Below are positions 10,801 to 20,567 of a stretch of DNA of 64,000 nt, one piece after another; the first letter of the stretch is position 1; every line of letters begins with the position of its first letter. The notes below the pieces were generated by a model, which was not told the origin of the DNA, did no database searches, and saw only the letters and a list, made by a program, of their open reading frames with translations. Made by a program: the position numbers and the translations under genes. Origin of the DNA: Huaxiibacter chinensis (GTDB lineage: Bacteria; Pseudomonadota; Gammaproteobacteria; Enterobacterales; Enterobacteriaceae); the NCBI RefSeq assembly GCF_022171985.1, contig NZ_JAJVHF010000009.1:79038-143037 (forward strand), in the 5' to 3' direction.

Positions 10801-13131
10801 ATGATGAAAGAGTCGCTCTGCCGCATTATTGCGGGTGAACTTCAGGCCAGGACCGAACAGGTAGAAGCTGCCGTTCGCCTGCTTGATGAAGGGAACACCG
10901 TGCCGTTTATTGCACGTTATCGTAAGGAAATCACCGGCGGTCTTGATGACACCCAACTGCGTAATCTGGAAACCCGCCTGGGTTACCTGCGCGAGCTGGA
11001 AGACCGTCGCCAGGCCATTCTCAAATCGATCGGCGAGCAGGGTAAACTGACCGACGCGCTGGCGGGTGCCATTAACGGCACGATGAGCAAAACCGAGCTG
11101 GAAGATCTCTATCTGCCGTATAAACCCAAGCGTCGCACGCGCGGGCAGATTGCGATTGAAGCCGGGCTGGAACCGCTGGCCGACCTGCTGTGGAACACGC
11201 CGTCACACGACCCGGAAAGCGAAGCCGCCAAATTTATTGATGCCGATAAAGGCGTCGCAGACACCAAGGCAGCGCTGGACGGCGCGCGTTATATTCTGAT
11301 GGAGCGTTTTGCCGAAGACGCCGCCTTACTGGCGAAAGTGCGTGATTATCTGTGGAAAAATGCCCATATCGTCTCGCAGGTTGTGAGCGGCAAAGAGGAA
11401 GAAGGCGCAAAATTCCGCGACTACTTCGATCACCATGAACCGATCGCGACCGCGCCTTCACACCGCGCGCTGGCCATGTTCCGTGGCCGCAACGAAGGCG
11501 TGCTGCAGCTGTCGCTCAATGCGGACCCACAGTTCGATGAGCCGCCGAAAGAGAGCTATGGCGAACAAATCATCATTGACCACCTTGGCCTGCGCCTGAA
11601 CAACGCCCCGGCAGACAGCTGGCGTAAAGGCGTGGTGAGCTGGACGTGGCGCATCAAGGTCCTGATGCATCTTGAGACCGAACTGATGGGCACCGTTCGC
11701 GAGCGTGCAGAAGATGAAGCGATCAACGTCTTCGCCCGTAACCTGCACGATCTGCTGATGGCTGCCCCGGCGGGTCTGCGCGCCACGATGGGGCTGGACC
11801 CCGGTTTGCGTACCGGGGTGAAAGTGGCTGTGGTTGATGGTACCGGAAAGCTGGTGGCAACCGACACGATCTATCCGCATACCGGTCAGGCGGCAAAAGC
11901 CGCGGTCGCCGTGGCTGCATTGTGCGAGAAGCATAACGTCGAACTGGTGGCGATCGGTAACGGTACGGCCTCACGCGAAACCGAACGTTTCTTCCTCGAC
12001 GTGCAGCAGCAGTTCCCGAAGGTCACCGCCCAGAAGGTGATCGTGAGTGAAGCCGGGGCGTCAGTCTACTCCGCATCAGAACTGGCGGCGCTGGAGTTTC
12101 CCGATCTGGATGTCTCCCTGCGTGGGGCGGTCTCCATCGCCCGTCGCCTGCAGGATCCCCTGGCGGAGCTGGTGAAAATCGATCCTAAATCCATCGGCGT
12201 GGGCCAGTATCAGCACGACGTCAGCCAGACACAGCTCGCCCGCAAGCTGGACGCGGTAGTCGAGGATTGCGTGAACGCCGTTGGGGTGGATCTGAATACG
12301 GCATCCGTCGCCCTGCTGACGCGCGTGGCGGGCTTAACGCGCATGATGGCGCAAAACATCGTCTCCTGGCGTGATGAGAACGGTCAGTTCCAGAACCGCC
12401 AGCAGTTGCTGAAAGTGAGCCGTCTGGGACCGAAAGCGTTTGAACAGTGCGCGGGCTTCCTGCGCATCAACCACGGCGATAATCCGCTTGATGCGTCCAC
12501 CGTGCACCCGGAAGCCTACCCGGTCGTGGAGCGCATCCTGGCAGCCACCCAGCAGGCACTGAAAGACCTGATGGGCAATAGCAGCGAGCTGCGTAATCTG
12601 AAGGCGGTCGATTTCACCGATGAACAGTTTGGTGTGCCCACCGTCTCGGATATTCTCAAAGAGCTGGAAAAGCCGGGCCGCGATCCGCGTCCTGAGTTTA
12701 AAACCGCGAAGTTTGCTGAAGGCGTGGAGACCATGAAGGATCTTCTGCCGGGTATGGTGCTGGAAGGGGCCGTCACCAACGTCACCAACTTTGGCGCCTT
12801 TGTTGATATCGGCGTTCATCAGGATGGTCTGGTCCACATCTCTTCGCTGGCGGACAAGTTCGTTCAGGACCCGCACACCGTGGTGAAAGCGGGTGATATC
12901 GTGAAGGTGAAAGTGCTGGAGGTCGATATGCCGCGTAAGCGTATTGCCCTGACGATGCGCCTTGACGAGCAGCCTGGCGAAACGAACAGCCGTCGCGGGA
13001 ACGCAGGCGGCGGACGCGAGTCAGCGCGCCCTGCACCGGCCGCAGCCAAACCGCGCGGCCGTGAAGCCCAGCCTGCGGGTAACAGCGCCATGATGGATGC
13101 GCTGGCGGCAGCAATGGGTAAAAAACGCTAA
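10801..13131 (+). CDS. yhgF: Tex-family RNA-binding protein YhgF
   Basis: 776 residues, close to E. coli YhgF (773). Tex proteins bind nucleic acid and affect transcription; the exact role in enterics is unsettled. Domain order is an N-terminal helical region, a YqgF/RNase H-like fold ([16 protein letters not shown]), helix-hairpin-helix motifs (around VGVDLNTAS and [17 protein letters not shown]) and a C-terminal S1 RNA-binding domain ([21 protein letters not shown]). The tail is basic and glycine/arginine-rich ([12 protein letters not shown]) and ends AAMGKKR. It ends at a REP-like terminator before feoA. Confidence 0.95.
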   Translation: MMKESLCRIIAGELQARTEQVEAAVRLLDEGNTVPFIARYRKEITGGLDDTQLRNLETRLGYLRELEDRRQAILKSIGEQGKLTDALAGAINGTMSKTELEDLYLPYKPKRRTRGQIAIEAGLEPLADLLWNTPSHDPESEAAKFIDADKGVADTKAALDGARYILMERFAEDAALLAKVRDYLWKNAHIVSQVVSGKEEEGAKFRDYFDHHEPIATAPSHRALAMFRGRNEGVLQLSLNADPQFDEPPKESYGEQIIIDHLGLRLNNAPADSWRKGVVSWTWRIKVLMHLETELMGTVRERAEDEAINVFARNLHDLLMAAPAGLRATMGLDPGLRTGVKVAVVDGTGKLVATDTIYPHTGQAAKAAVAVAALCEKHNVELVAIGNGTASRETERFFLDVQQQFPKVTAQKVIVSEAGASVYSASELAALEFPDLDVSLRGAVSIARRLQDPLAELVKIDPKSIGVGQYQHDVSQTQLARKLDAVVEDCVNAVGVDLNTASVALLTRVAGLTRMMAQNIVSWRDENGQFQNRQQLLKVSRLGPKAFEQCAGFLRINHGDNPLDASTVHPEAYPVVERILAATQQALKDLMGNSSELRNLKAVDFTDEQFGVPTVSDILKELEKPGRDPRPEFKTAKFAEGVETMKDLLPGMVLEGAVTNVTNFGAFVDIGVHQDGLVHISSLADKFVQDPHTVVKAGDIVKVKVLEVDMPRKRIALTMRLDEQPGETNSRRGNAGGGRESARPAPAAAKPRGREAQPAGNSAMMDALAAAMGKKR

Positions 13132-13138
13132 CCCTATG

Positions 13139-13180
13139 CAGGCCCGGTGGCGCTTTGCTTACCGGGCCTGATTTTTTTTG
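13139..13180 (+). terminator. REP-like terminator after yhgF
   Basis: CAGGCCCGGT (13139-13148) pairs with ACCGGGCCTG (13161-13170), followed by a run of eight T. The stem and GGCGCTTTGCTT loop resemble a classical REP element serving as terminator. Confidence 0.85.
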
Positions 13181-13199
13181 CCAGAAAACGCGCACCGAT

Positions 13200-13243
13200 T
13201 AATTTAAATAAATAAAAATGTACTCACTCATTTATTTAAATTA
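13200..13243. repeat. AT-rich inverted repeat upstream of feoA
   Basis: Two 14-base arms (13200-13213 and 13230-13243), made only of A and T, are exact inverted repeats around a 16-base spacer. No family was recognised. It lies between the yhgF terminator and the feo promoter. Confidence 0.6.
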
Positions 13244-13334
13244 TGAAACCGATTGCATATCCATATTTAAACTACCGATTATCACTTCATTAACAATAAA
13301 CCCTTTTCGTTGACCTCTTCTCATTCAGTAAATA

Positions 13335-13348
13335 TTGAGCAAGGTCAA
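13335..13348 (+). promoter_or_regulatory. FNR-like site upstream of feoA
   Basis: TTGAG-CAAG-GTCAA matches the TTGAT-N4-ATCAA consensus at 8 of 10 positions. FNR activation of feo under anaerobiosis is established in E. coli; this site is inferred to do the same. Confidence 0.55.
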
Positions 13349-13407
13349 ACAGGCCGTAAATTAATACAGTAAACAACATTCCGTCACAGTTTTATTATTG
13401 CTGATAG

Positions 13408-13430
13408 AAACCATTCTCATTATCATTGCA
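13408..13430. promoter_or_regulatory. Fur-box-like site upstream of feoA
   Basis: The bottom strand reads AATGATAATGAGAATGG, closely related to the GATAAT-repeat Fur box, about 40 bases before the feoA start. Fur repression of feo by iron is known in E. coli. Confidence 0.65.
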
Positions 13431-13467
13431 TCTGTTGATTATTTAACCTTCGGTGAACGTGGTCGCT

Positions 13468-13695
13468 ATGCAATTCACTCCAGACAGTGCGTGGAAAATT
13501 ACGGGTTTTACTCACGAGATCAGTCCCGCTTATCGCCAGAAACTGCTGTCCCTCGGCATGTTGCCCGGCTCCTCCTTTCAGGTGGTTCGCGTTGCGCCTT
13601 TGGGTGACCCTATTCATATCGAAACTCGCCGGGTGAGCCTGGTATTACGGAAAAAAGACCTCGCCTTAATTGAAGTCGAATCCTTATCACAATAA
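13468..13695 (+). CDS. feoA: Ferrous iron transport protein A
   Basis: 75 residues, the E. coli length. A small cytoplasmic SH3-like protein that assists the FeoB ferrous iron permease. [16 protein letters not shown] and [22 protein letters not shown] are the conserved core. The ATG at 13468 gives the family N-terminus ([14 protein letters not shown]); a GTG 15 bases upstream is possible but not conserved. First gene of feoABC, downstream of FNR- and Fur-like sites. Confidence 0.93.
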   Translation: MQFTPDSAWKITGFTHEISPAYRQKLLSLGMLPGSSFQVVRVAPLGDPIHIETRRVSLVLRKKDLALIEVESLSQ

Positions 13696-13725
13696 TTCGC
13701 CCGCAGTGACAATGAGTCTAACGCA

Positions 13726-16044
13726 ATGAAAAAATTAACCATTGGCTTAATTGGCAATCCTAATTCCGGCAAGACAACGTTATTTAATCAGCTAACAGGC
13801 GCACGCCAGCGTGTGGGAAACTGGGCGGGTGTCACGGTAGAACGAAAAGAAGGTCAGTTTTCTACAACAGATAATCACGTCACGCTGGTTGACCTGCCAG
13901 GCACCTATTCGTTAACCACTATTTCATCGCAAACGTCTCTCGATGAACAAATTGCCTGCCACTATATTCTGAGCGGCGATGCAGACTTACTCATTAACGT
14001 CGTCGATGCTTCAAACCTTGAGCGAAACCTTTATCTGACGCTGCAGCTGCTGGAGCTTGGCATCCCCTGCGTTGTGGCGCTGAACATGCTTGATATTGCG
14101 GAAAAGCAAAAAATCCGTATCGATATCGACGCCCTTGCGGCACGTCTTGGCTGCCCTGTGGTGCCGCTGGTGTCCACGCGTGCACGCGGCATTGATGCCC
14201 TGAAGCTGGCCATCGATCGTCATACGGGTAATGACCCGATCGAGCTGGTGCATTACGCCGGGCCACTAATGCGCGAAGCAGAGATGTTATCGCAGGAGAT
14301 GAGCGGCACTCTGCCGCCCAGGCAGCGTCTCTGGCTCGGCCTGCAAATGCTGGAAGGCGATATCTACAGCCGGGCGTATGCAGGCGATGCCGCGAAGAAG
14401 CTGAATAGCGCTCTGCAACGTCTGGACAGCGAGCTCGACGACCCGGCCCTGCACATTGCCGATGCGCGCTATCAAAGCATCGCCGCCATCTGTGACGTGG
14501 TCAGTAATACGCTGACCGCTGAACCCAGCCGCTTTACCGCCGCCGTCGATAAAATCGTACTCAACCGTTTCCTGGGACTGCCGGTCTTTTTGCTGGTGAT
14601 GTATGTGATGTTCCTGCTCGCCATTAATATCGGCGGCGCGTTACAGCCGCTGTTTGATGTCGGCTCAGTGGCTATTTTTATTCATGGCCTGCAATGGCTG
14701 GGATATACGCTGCACTTCCCGGAATGGTTGACCATCTTCCTCGCCCAGGGCCTCGGAGGCGGTATTAACACGGTGCTGCCTCTGGTGCCGCAAATTGGCA
14801 TGATGTATCTGTTCCTCTCTTTCCTTGAGGATTCCGGCTACATGGCCCGCGCGGCGTTTGTGATGGACCGCCTTATGCAGGCGCTGGGCCTGCCGGGGAA
14901 ATCCTTCGTGCCGTTGATTGTGGGCTTTGGCTGTAACGTGCCGTCGGTCATGGGCGCCCGTACCCTGGATGCACCGCGTGAACGCCTGATGACCATCATG
15001 ATGGCGCCGTTTATGTCCTGCGGGGCACGCCTGGCGATCTTCGCCGTCTTTGCTGCCGCCTTCTTCGGCCAGCAAGGCGCGCTGGCGGTCTTCTCACTCT
15101 ATCTGCTGGGTATCATTATGGCGATCCTCACCGGCCTGATGTTGAAACACACCATCATGCGCGGCGAAGCCTCACCCTTTGTCATGGAGCTACCGGTTTA
15201 TCACGTCCCGCACGTTAAAAGCCTGTTCATCCAGACCTGGCAGCGCCTGAAAGGGTTTGTTCTGCGCGCCGGTAAGGTGATCGTCATTGTGAGCATTTTC
15301 CTGAGCGCCCTGAACAGCTTTACCCTGAGCGGAGCCGCGGCAGATAATATTAACGATTCTGCACTGGCCTCGGTAAGCCGTACGATCACCCCGATATTCA
15401 AACCGATTGGCGTGCATGAGGACAACTGGCAGGCCACCGTCGGCTTGTTCACCGGTGCGATGGCAAAAGAGGTGGTGGTGGGGACGCTGAACACCCTCTA
15501 CACGGCAGAGAATATTCAGGAAGAGGCGTTCAATCCTGCGGAATTCCATCCCGGTGACGAGCTGGCAAGCGCCGTGTCAGAAACCTGGCAAAGCCTGAAA
15601 GACACCTTTAGCCTGAGCGTGCTGGCGAACCCTATCGAAGCCAGTAAAGGCGACGGCGAGATGGCCACGGGCGCCATGGGCGTAATGAGCGAGAAATTTG
15701 GTAGCCCGTCTGCCGCCTACAGCTATCTGATCTTCGTGCTGCTCTACATTCCCTGCATTTCCGTCATGGGGGCGATTGCCCGTGAATCGAGCCGGGGCTG
15801 GATGGGTTTCTCCATCCTGTGGGGCCTGAACATTGCTTACTCGCTGGCGACCGTCTTTTATCAAACGGTCAACTACAGCCAGCATCCTCGCTACAGTCTG
15901 ATCTGCCTGCTGGCGGTGGTGCTGTTTAACGTGGTGTTGCTGGGGCTGCTCCGCCGGGCGCGTAGCCGGGTGGATGTGAACCTGCTGGCTACCCGCAAAA
16001 CCGCCGCGACCTGCTGTAGCAGCCCGGCTGGCGATTGTCACTAA
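13726..16044 (+). CDS. feoB: Ferrous iron permease FeoB
   Basis: 772 residues. Inner-membrane Fe(II) transporter with a cytoplasmic GTPase-like N-terminus. G motifs are visible: [12 protein letters not shown] (G1), GVTVE (G2), DLPGTY (G3) and NMLD (G4). The C-terminal two thirds contain two Gate-type repeats with [20 protein letters not shown] and [13 protein letters not shown] in the first. The C-terminus is cysteine-bearing ([11 protein letters not shown]), as in E. coli. It lies 30 bases after feoA and 13 before feoC. Confidence 0.97.
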   Translation: MKKLTIGLIGNPNSGKTTLFNQLTGARQRVGNWAGVTVERKEGQFSTTDNHVTLVDLPGTYSLTTISSQTSLDEQIACHYILSGDADLLINVVDASNLERNLYLTLQLLELGIPCVVALNMLDIAEKQKIRIDIDALAARLGCPVVPLVSTRARGIDALKLAIDRHTGNDPIELVHYAGPLMREAEMLSQEMSGTLPPRQRLWLGLQMLEGDIYSRAYAGDAAKKLNSALQRLDSELDDPALHIADARYQSIAAICDVVSNTLTAEPSRFTAAVDKIVLNRFLGLPVFLLVMYVMFLLAINIGGALQPLFDVGSVAIFIHGLQWLGYTLHFPEWLTIFLAQGLGGGINTVLPLVPQIGMMYLFLSFLEDSGYMARAAFVMDRLMQALGLPGKSFVPLIVGFGCNVPSVMGARTLDAPRERLMTIMMAPFMSCGARLAIFAVFAAAFFGQQGALAVFSLYLLGIIMAILTGLMLKHTIMRGEASPFVMELPVYHVPHVKSLFIQTWQRLKGFVLRAGKVIVIVSIFLSALNSFTLSGAAADNINDSALASVSRTITPIFKPIGVHEDNWQATVGLFTGAMAKEVVVGTLNTLYTAENIQEEAFNPAEFHPGDELASAVSETWQSLKDTFSLSVLANPIEASKGDGEMATGAMGVMSEKFGSPSAAYSYLIFVLLYIPCISVMGAIARESSRGWMGFSILWGLNIAYSLATVFYQTVNYSQHPRYSLICLLAVVLFNVVLLGLLRRARSRVDVNLLATRKTAATCCSSPAGDCH

Positions 16045-16057
16045 GAGGTATAGACCC

Positions 16058-16294
16058 ATGGCATCGATGATTGAGGTTCGTGATTTACTGGCGCTACGAG
16101 GACGCATGGAGGCGACACAGCTGAGCCATTCCCTCAATACGCCGCAGCCGATGATCGATGCCATGCTGGAAAGACTGGAAGCGATGGGCAAAGCCATACG
16201 CATTCAGGAAGCGCCGAACAGCTGTTTATCGGGCAGCTGTAGAAGCTGCCCGGAAGGAAAGGCCTGTCTCAGGGAGTGGTGGGCGCTTCGATAA
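16058..16294 (+). CDS. feoC: FeoC, ferrous iron transport regulator/stabiliser
   Basis: 78 residues, identical in length to E. coli. A small winged-helix protein thought to stabilise FeoB and possibly bind an Fe-S cluster. The N-terminal part ([20 protein letters not shown]) forms the winged-helix core and the C-terminal loop has four cysteines (56, 61, 64, 70: CLSGSC..CPEGKAC). Last gene of feoABC. A GC hairpin (16282-16289 with 16298-16305) straddles its stop without a clear T run. Confidence 0.93.
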   Translation: MASMIEVRDLLALRGRMEATQLSHSLNTPQPMIDAMLERLEAMGKAIRIQEAPNSCLSGSCRSCPEGKACLREWWALR

Positions 16295-16325
16295 GCTGAA
16301 GCGCCATCAGGTATTCAATAACGGA

Positions 16326-16595
16326 TTACTTGAACACTTCTGCGGTTGCACGAATATCTTTCTCGTTTTTCGTGCCGCTGGTGATGACATAGTACGTGCC
16401 GCCCATTTCATCTGCTTTGTCAGAAAGCTCTTTTTTGGCATCCATCGGTGCGGTTTTATCCGATGTCGACACGTCCCCAACTTTCGTCAGATTCATTTTT
16501 TTAGCTTCATCACGCTGCAGTTCTTTTGCCGCAAAAGCACCAAAAGACAGTGACCCAATAACCAGTGAAGCGACAATTCCTGTGACAATTTTCAT
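16326..16595 (-). CDS. YhcN/BhsA-like small periplasmic protein (DUF1471 family)
   Basis: 89 residues. A cleavable signal peptide is visible (MKIVTGIVASLVIGSLSFGAFA, likely cut before AKEL), followed by a compact domain ending GTYYVITSGTKNEKDIRATAEVFK, typical of YhcN/BhsA/McbA stress proteins. The second ATG (16595) is preferred because GGGAGAG lies too close to the first (16601). It is convergent with feoC. E. coli K-12 has no homologue here, so this is a lineage-specific small gene. The exact role is unknown; relatives respond to envelope stress or acid. Confidence 0.75.
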   Translation of the reverse strand: MKIVTGIVASLVIGSLSFGAFAAKELQRDEAKKMNLTKVGDVSTSDKTAPMDAKKELSDKADEMGGTYYVITSGTKNEKDIRATAEVFK

Positions 16596-16704
16596 ATCCA
16601 TACTCTCCCTTTATTGGTAATCGTGTTTATCGCATGCGTACCGCCGAACGACATAAAGAGTATTGTTGCACTGCGCCACTTTTGCCAGGCTGAGCAGAAA
16701 ACAA

Positions 16705-17478
16705 TCAAGCGAGACGCTGGCGTAACCCGGTTAACGCCGCGCAAAATGTCTCAGGATGCGAGATAAACGGGGCATGCGCCGCTTTGGCTATCACCATCGA
16801 TTCACTTTGCGGCCAGAGGTCATCCAGCAGCGGTACCACTTTGCGCGGCACCAGCCCGTCCAGATAGCCGTAAAGGCGCAGATGCGGCATCGTTAATGCG
16901 GCCAGAGGCTCACGCAGATCGGCTGTTTTGAGGATCTCCAGCCCGCCGTTGAGCACCTCCACCTCCGGCATAGGGAGCGAAAGCACCTTTTGCTTGAGAG
17001 TGCGGGCGTCCTGCCGCGCCGTCTCGGTCCCCATGGTTTGCAGCGCTAAGAAGCGCTCCACCGTACGCTGGAAATCTTCGCTCAGCTGCTGCTGAAAGCT
17101 GGCGAGCACCTCCTGCCTGATGCCCGGCCAGGCGTCATGCGCGCAAAAACAGGGAGACGACGCCACGGTAACCAGCGCCTGAACGCGTTCCGGGTGCGTT
17201 AATGCAATCTGGCTTGCTACCAGCCCACCCAGACTCCAGCCAAGCCAGATCGCGTTTTGCGGCGCCTGTTGCAGCACCCTTGTCGCCATTTCGTCGAGTG
17301 ACATCGCCGGGAAATCGTGGCTGCGACCAAAGCCGGGTAAATCCACCAGATGCAGCGTAAATTGCGAGGCCAGTTCCTCCTGGACACCATGCCATACATC
17401 GGCATTCAGTCCCCATCCGTGCAGCAGCACAAGATGACAATTTCCCGTACCAAGGGTCTGCCACCAAAGATTCTTCAT
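16705..17478 (-). CDS. bioH: Pimeloyl-[ACP] methyl ester esterase BioH
   Basis: 257 residues. An alpha/beta hydrolase that removes the methyl group from pimeloyl-ACP methyl ester, ending the disguised fatty-acid elongation phase of biotin synthesis. The oxyanion motif HGWGLN lies near residue 20, the nucleophile Ser82 in GWSLGG, the acid in YGYLDGLVP, and the catalytic His in [11 protein letters not shown]. Divergent from gntX with only 36 bases between starts, as in E. coli. The biotin genes themselves lie elsewhere. Confidence 0.96.
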   Translation of the reverse strand: MKNLWWQTLGTGNCHLVLLHGWGLNADVWHGVQEELASQFTLHLVDLPGFGRSHDFPAMSLDEMATRVLQQAPQNAIWLGWSLGGLVASQIALTHPERVQALVTVASSPCFCAHDAWPGIRQEVLASFQQQLSEDFQRTVERFLALQTMGTETARQDARTLKQKVLSLPMPEVEVLNGGLEILKTADLREPLAALTMPHLRLYGYLDGLVPRKVVPLLDDLWPQSESMVIAKAAHAPFISHPETFCAALTGLRQRLA

Positions 17479-17514
17479 CGGTTATTGTTCTCTTTTCTGA
17501 CAAGGAGGTTGTCT

Positions 17515-18198
17515 ATGCTAACAGTGCCTGGCTTGTGCTGGCTATGCCGAATGCCCCTCGCGTTGAGCCACTGGGGAATATGCTCTGTCTGTAGCCACGC
17601 GTTCAGCGTACGCCTGCCGGGCTGCCCGGTGTGTGGTTTGCCCGCTCATGATAACCGCTCGCCCTGCGGGCGATGTCTGCAAACGCCGCCGCCCTGGCGC
17701 GCGCTGGTGTCGGTGGACAACTATATCCCGCCGCTGAGTAAACTCATCCATAAACTGAAATTCACTCGTCAGTGTCAGCTGGGACGGCCCCTGGCGCGAC
17801 TGCTGTTACTGAATGTGCTTTTCGCAACCCGCACGCGGTCGTTGCCGAAGGTCGATTTGCTGGTGAATGTGCCGCTCTTCGCGCGCCGCCACTGGCGACG
17901 GGGCTATAACCAAAGCGATCTTCTCTGTCGCCCCCTCGCCCACTGGCTGAGCTGCGACTATCACCCCGGGGCGCTGCGGCGTGTTAAAGCGACGGCCATT
18001 CAGCATCAGTTAAGTGCGCGGCTGCGCAAAAGGAATCTCAAAAATGCTTTCCGCCTTGAAATCGCGGTGACGGGCCGCCATATCGCGATTGTGGATGATG
18101 TCGTCACCACGGGCAGTACCGTAGCGGAACTTTCCCGACTGCTTTTGCAAAGCGGGGCCGCGTCCGTTCAGGTATGGTGTCTGTGTCGTACCTTGTAG
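17515..18198 (+). CDS. gntX: ComF-family phosphoribosyltransferase-like protein GntX
   Basis: 227 residues, the E. coli length. The N-terminus holds paired cysteines of a zinc-ribbon type (CWLCRMPLA, CSVC, CPVCGLP, CGRC), and the C-terminus has the PRPP-binding loop VDDVVTTGSTVAEL of type I phosphoribosyltransferases. ComF proteins act in DNA uptake in competent bacteria; E. coli GntX has been linked to use of DNA as nutrient, but its reaction is unknown. The start at 17515 follows a full AAGGAGG site at 17502-17508. An upstream in-frame extension overlapping bioH is not credible. Confidence 0.93.
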   Translation: MLTVPGLCWLCRMPLALSHWGICSVCSHAFSVRLPGCPVCGLPAHDNRSPCGRCLQTPPPWRALVSVDNYIPPLSKLIHKLKFTRQCQLGRPLARLLLLNVLFATRTRSLPKVDLLVNVPLFARRHWRRGYNQSDLLCRPLAHWLSCDYHPGALRRVKATAIQHQLSARLRKRNLKNAFRLEIAVTGRHIAIVDDVVTTGSTVAELSRLLLQSGAASVQVWCLCRTL

Positions 18199-18258
18199 CC
18201 CTTTTCCGATGGGCGTATGATAAAACCTGGTATTTTAGTCAACTATTAGGCCGAACCT

Positions 18259-18834
18259 ATGATCCGTATTTCCGATTCTGCACAAGCGCACTTTGCCAAA
18301 CTGTTGGCAAATCAGGAAGAAGGGACCCAGATCCGCGTGTTTGTGATCAATCCAGGCACACCCAATGCAGAATGCGGCGTCTCTTATTGTCCTCCGGACG
18401 CTGTGGAAGCAACTGACACTGCCCTTAAATTCGAGCAGCTTACCGCCTATGTCGATGAGCTGAGCGCACCGTATCTTGACGATGCGGAGATCGATTTTGT
18501 GACCGACCAGCTGGGTTCTCAGCTGACGCTGAAAGCGCCGAACGCGAAAATGCGTAAAGTGTCTGACGATGCGCCGCTGATGGAGCGCGTGGAATATCTG
18601 CTGCAATCACAAATTAACCCACAGCTGGCGGGCCACGGTGGACGCGTAACGCTGATGGAAATCACCGAAGACGGTTTAGCGATTCTGCAATTCGGTGGCG
18701 GCTGTAACGGCTGTTCCATGGTCGACGTAACCCTGAAGGAAGGGATCGAAAAGCAGATGCTGGCTGAATTCCCTGAGCTGAAAGGCGTTCGTGATTTAAC
18801 GGAACACCAGCGCGGCGAGCACTCTTACTACTAA
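18259..18834 (+). CDS. nfuA: Fe-S cluster carrier NfuA
   Basis: 191 residues. NfuA carries a [4Fe-4S] cluster to apo-proteins under oxidative stress or iron limitation. The N-terminal half is a degenerate A-type domain lacking the cluster cysteines, and the C-terminal Nfu domain has the cluster motif [14 protein letters not shown] (Cys149 and Cys152). It lies 60 bases after gntX, as in E. coli. It is followed by REP elements rather than a gene. Confidence 0.97.
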   Translation: MIRISDSAQAHFAKLLANQEEGTQIRVFVINPGTPNAECGVSYCPPDAVEATDTALKFEQLTAYVDELSAPYLDDAEIDFVTDQLGSQLTLKAPNAKMRKVSDDAPLMERVEYLLQSQINPQLAGHGGRVTLMEITEDGLAILQFGGGCNGCSMVDVTLKEGIEKQMLAEFPELKGVRDLTEHQRGEHSYY

Positions 18835-18848
18835 GTTCCCGTCTGTCT

Positions 18849-18930
18849 TGCCCGGTGGCGCTTCGCGTGCCGGGTCTGCATAGCGCATCCCGGGCCGGGT
18901 TAAGCGAAGCCGCTACCCGGCTTTTCTTTG
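18849..18930. repeat. Two REP-type elements after nfuA
   Basis: GCCCGGTGGCGCTTCGCG-type palindrome at about 18850-18876, and GCCGGGTTAAGCGAAGC...CTACCCGGC at about 18894-18923 followed by TTTTCTTT, which may also terminate nfuA. The two face opposite ways, as in BIME units. Confidence 0.75.
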
Positions 18931-19005
18931 CCTGCAACCTTCCTGGATGTTGACCTGCGTCTCATAAATAAAATTTTGCCCCTCGAGGTGATTCTCAATC
19001 ACCCG

Positions 19006-19022
19006 ATGTTACCCGTATCATT
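19006..19022. promoter_or_regulatory. GntR operator 1 upstream of gntT
   Basis: ATGTTACCCGTATCATT matches the GntR operator type (ATGTTACCNGTAACAT) known from the E. coli gluconate regulon. It pairs with the second operator about 140 bases downstream, an arrangement that could allow looping. Confidence 0.75.
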
Positions 19023-19146
19023 GATATGGGCACTAAGCACACTCATAACAGCCGTCTAAACTACATAGTTTCACAGGCGATCGGTATTAGTGCCGTTAAC
19101 ACTCTGTTCCCAGTTGGGACTGTCGGAAATTGTCGTTGAAACAATG

Positions 19147-19164
19147 ACGTTACCCATAACAATT
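19147..19164. promoter_or_regulatory. GntR operator 2 upstream of gntT
   Basis: ACGTTACCCATAACAATT, a second GntR-type palindrome about 18 bases before the gntT start. The remainder of the gap 18931-19181 has no other recognisable site. Confidence 0.7.
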
Positions 19165-19181
19165 CATAGGCCAGGTCAATC

Positions 19182-20498
19182 ATGCCATTAGTCATCGTCG
19201 CTATCGGTGTTGTGTTATTACTGCTCCTGATGATCCGTTTCAAACTGAACGGATTTATCGCTCTGATTCTGGTGGCCCTTGCCGTCGGTCTGATGCAAGG
19301 AATGCCGCTGGTAAAGGTTATCAGCTCCATTAAAGCCGGCGTCGGCGGAACCCTGGGCAGCCTGGCGCTGATCATGGGCTTCGGCGCAATGCTCGGCAAA
19401 ATGCTGGCAGACTGCGGCGGCGCACAACGTATCGCCACCACGCTGATTGCCAAATTTGGTAAGCAGCACATCCAGTGGGCCGTTGTGTTGACCGGTTTCA
19501 CCGTCGGCTTCGCCCTGTTCTACGAAGTGGGCTTTGTGCTGATGCTGCCGCTGGTCTTCACCATCGCGGCGGCGGCCAATATCCCGCTGCTGTTCGTTGG
19601 TGTACCAATGGCGGCCGCACTGTCGGTCACCCACGGCTTCCTGCCTCCCCACCCGGGCCCAACCGCCATCGCGACCATCTTCCATGCGGATATGGGCAAA
19701 ACCCTGCTGTTCGGTACGATTCTGGCCATCCCAACGGTGATTCTGGCGGGGCCGGTATTTGCTCGCTGCCTGAAAGGCATCGACAAACCGATTCCTGAAG
19801 GGCTGTACAACGCGAAAACCTTTACTGAAGAAGAGATGCCAGGCTTTGGCGTCAGCGTCTGGACCTCACTGGTACCGGTTGTGCTGATGGCGATGCGTGC
19901 CGTGGCTGAAATGATGCTGCCAAAAGGTCACGCCTTCCTCTCCGTTGCCGAGTTCCTGGGCGATCCGGTCATGGCGACGCTGATTGCCGTGCTGATTGCG
20001 ATCTTCACCTTCGGTCTGAACCGTGGCCGTTCCATGGATCAGATTAACGACACGCTGACCTCAGCCATCAAAATCATTGCCATGATGCTGCTGATTATCG
20101 GTGGCGGCGGTGCGTTCAAACAGGTTCTGGTCGACAGCGGCGTGGACAAATACATCGCCTCAATGATGCATGACACCAACATTTCTCCGCTTCTGATGGC
20201 CTGGTCTATCGCGGCGGTTCTGCGTATCGCGCTGGGTTCTGCCACCGTGGCCGCGATTACGGCAGGCGGGATTGTGGCGCCACTGATTGCGACCACCGGC
20301 GTCAGTCCTGAACTGATGGTGATTGCGGTTGGTTCCGGTAGCGTTATTTTCTCTCACGTGAACGATCCCGGCTTCTGGCTGTTCAAGGAGTACTTCAACC
20401 TGACCATCGGTGAAACCATCAAGTCCTGGTCAATGCTGGAAACCATAATTTCCGTGTGCGGCCTGGTCGGTTGTCTGCTGCTGAATATGGCGCTGTAA
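19182..20498 (+). CDS. gntT: High-affinity gluconate permease GntT
   Basis: 438 residues, all strongly hydrophobic, with about a dozen membrane segments. It takes up gluconate with protons across the inner membrane, feeding GntK and the Entner-Doudoroff pathway. GLPHPGPTA-like loop (SVTHGFLPPHPGPTAIATIFHAD) and SHVNDPGFWLFKEYFN are characteristic of the GntP family; gntU in this window has matching motifs. Two GntR operators lie upstream. It ends at a bidirectional terminator facing malQ. Confidence 0.95.
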   Translation: MPLVIVAIGVVLLLLLMIRFKLNGFIALILVALAVGLMQGMPLVKVISSIKAGVGGTLGSLALIMGFGAMLGKMLADCGGAQRIATTLIAKFGKQHIQWAVVLTGFTVGFALFYEVGFVLMLPLVFTIAAAANIPLLFVGVPMAAALSVTHGFLPPHPGPTAIATIFHADMGKTLLFGTILAIPTVILAGPVFARCLKGIDKPIPEGLYNAKTFTEEEMPGFGVSVWTSLVPVVLMAMRAVAEMMLPKGHAFLSVAEFLGDPVMATLIAVLIAIFTFGLNRGRSMDQINDTLTSAIKIIAMMLLIIGGGGAFKQVLVDSGVDKYIASMMHDTNISPLLMAWSIAAVLRIALGSATVAAITAGGIVAPLIATTGVSPELMVIAVGSGSVIFSHVNDPGFWLFKEYFNLTIGETIKSWSMLETIISVCGLVGCLLLNMAL

Positions 20499-20503
20499 TG
20501 TAA

Positions 20504-20540
20504 AAAGGCCGGGAAGCAACGCTTGCCCGGCCTGATTTCT
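20504..20540. terminator. Terminator between gntT and malQ
   Basis: AGGCCGGG (20506-20513) and CCCGGCCT (20526-20533) with an AAAAA run before and ATTT after: a shared hairpin for the convergent genes. A degenerate copy of the palindrome element (20544-20562) follows. Confidence 0.75.
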
Positions 20541-20567
20541 GTCCCCTCTCCTTCGTGAGAGGCAAAA

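Noticed and set aside
18985..19004. Palindrome GTGATTCTCAATCAC upstream of gntT as a CRP site
   Set aside because: The GTGA and TCAC halves are 7 bases apart instead of 6, which is a poor fit to CRP.
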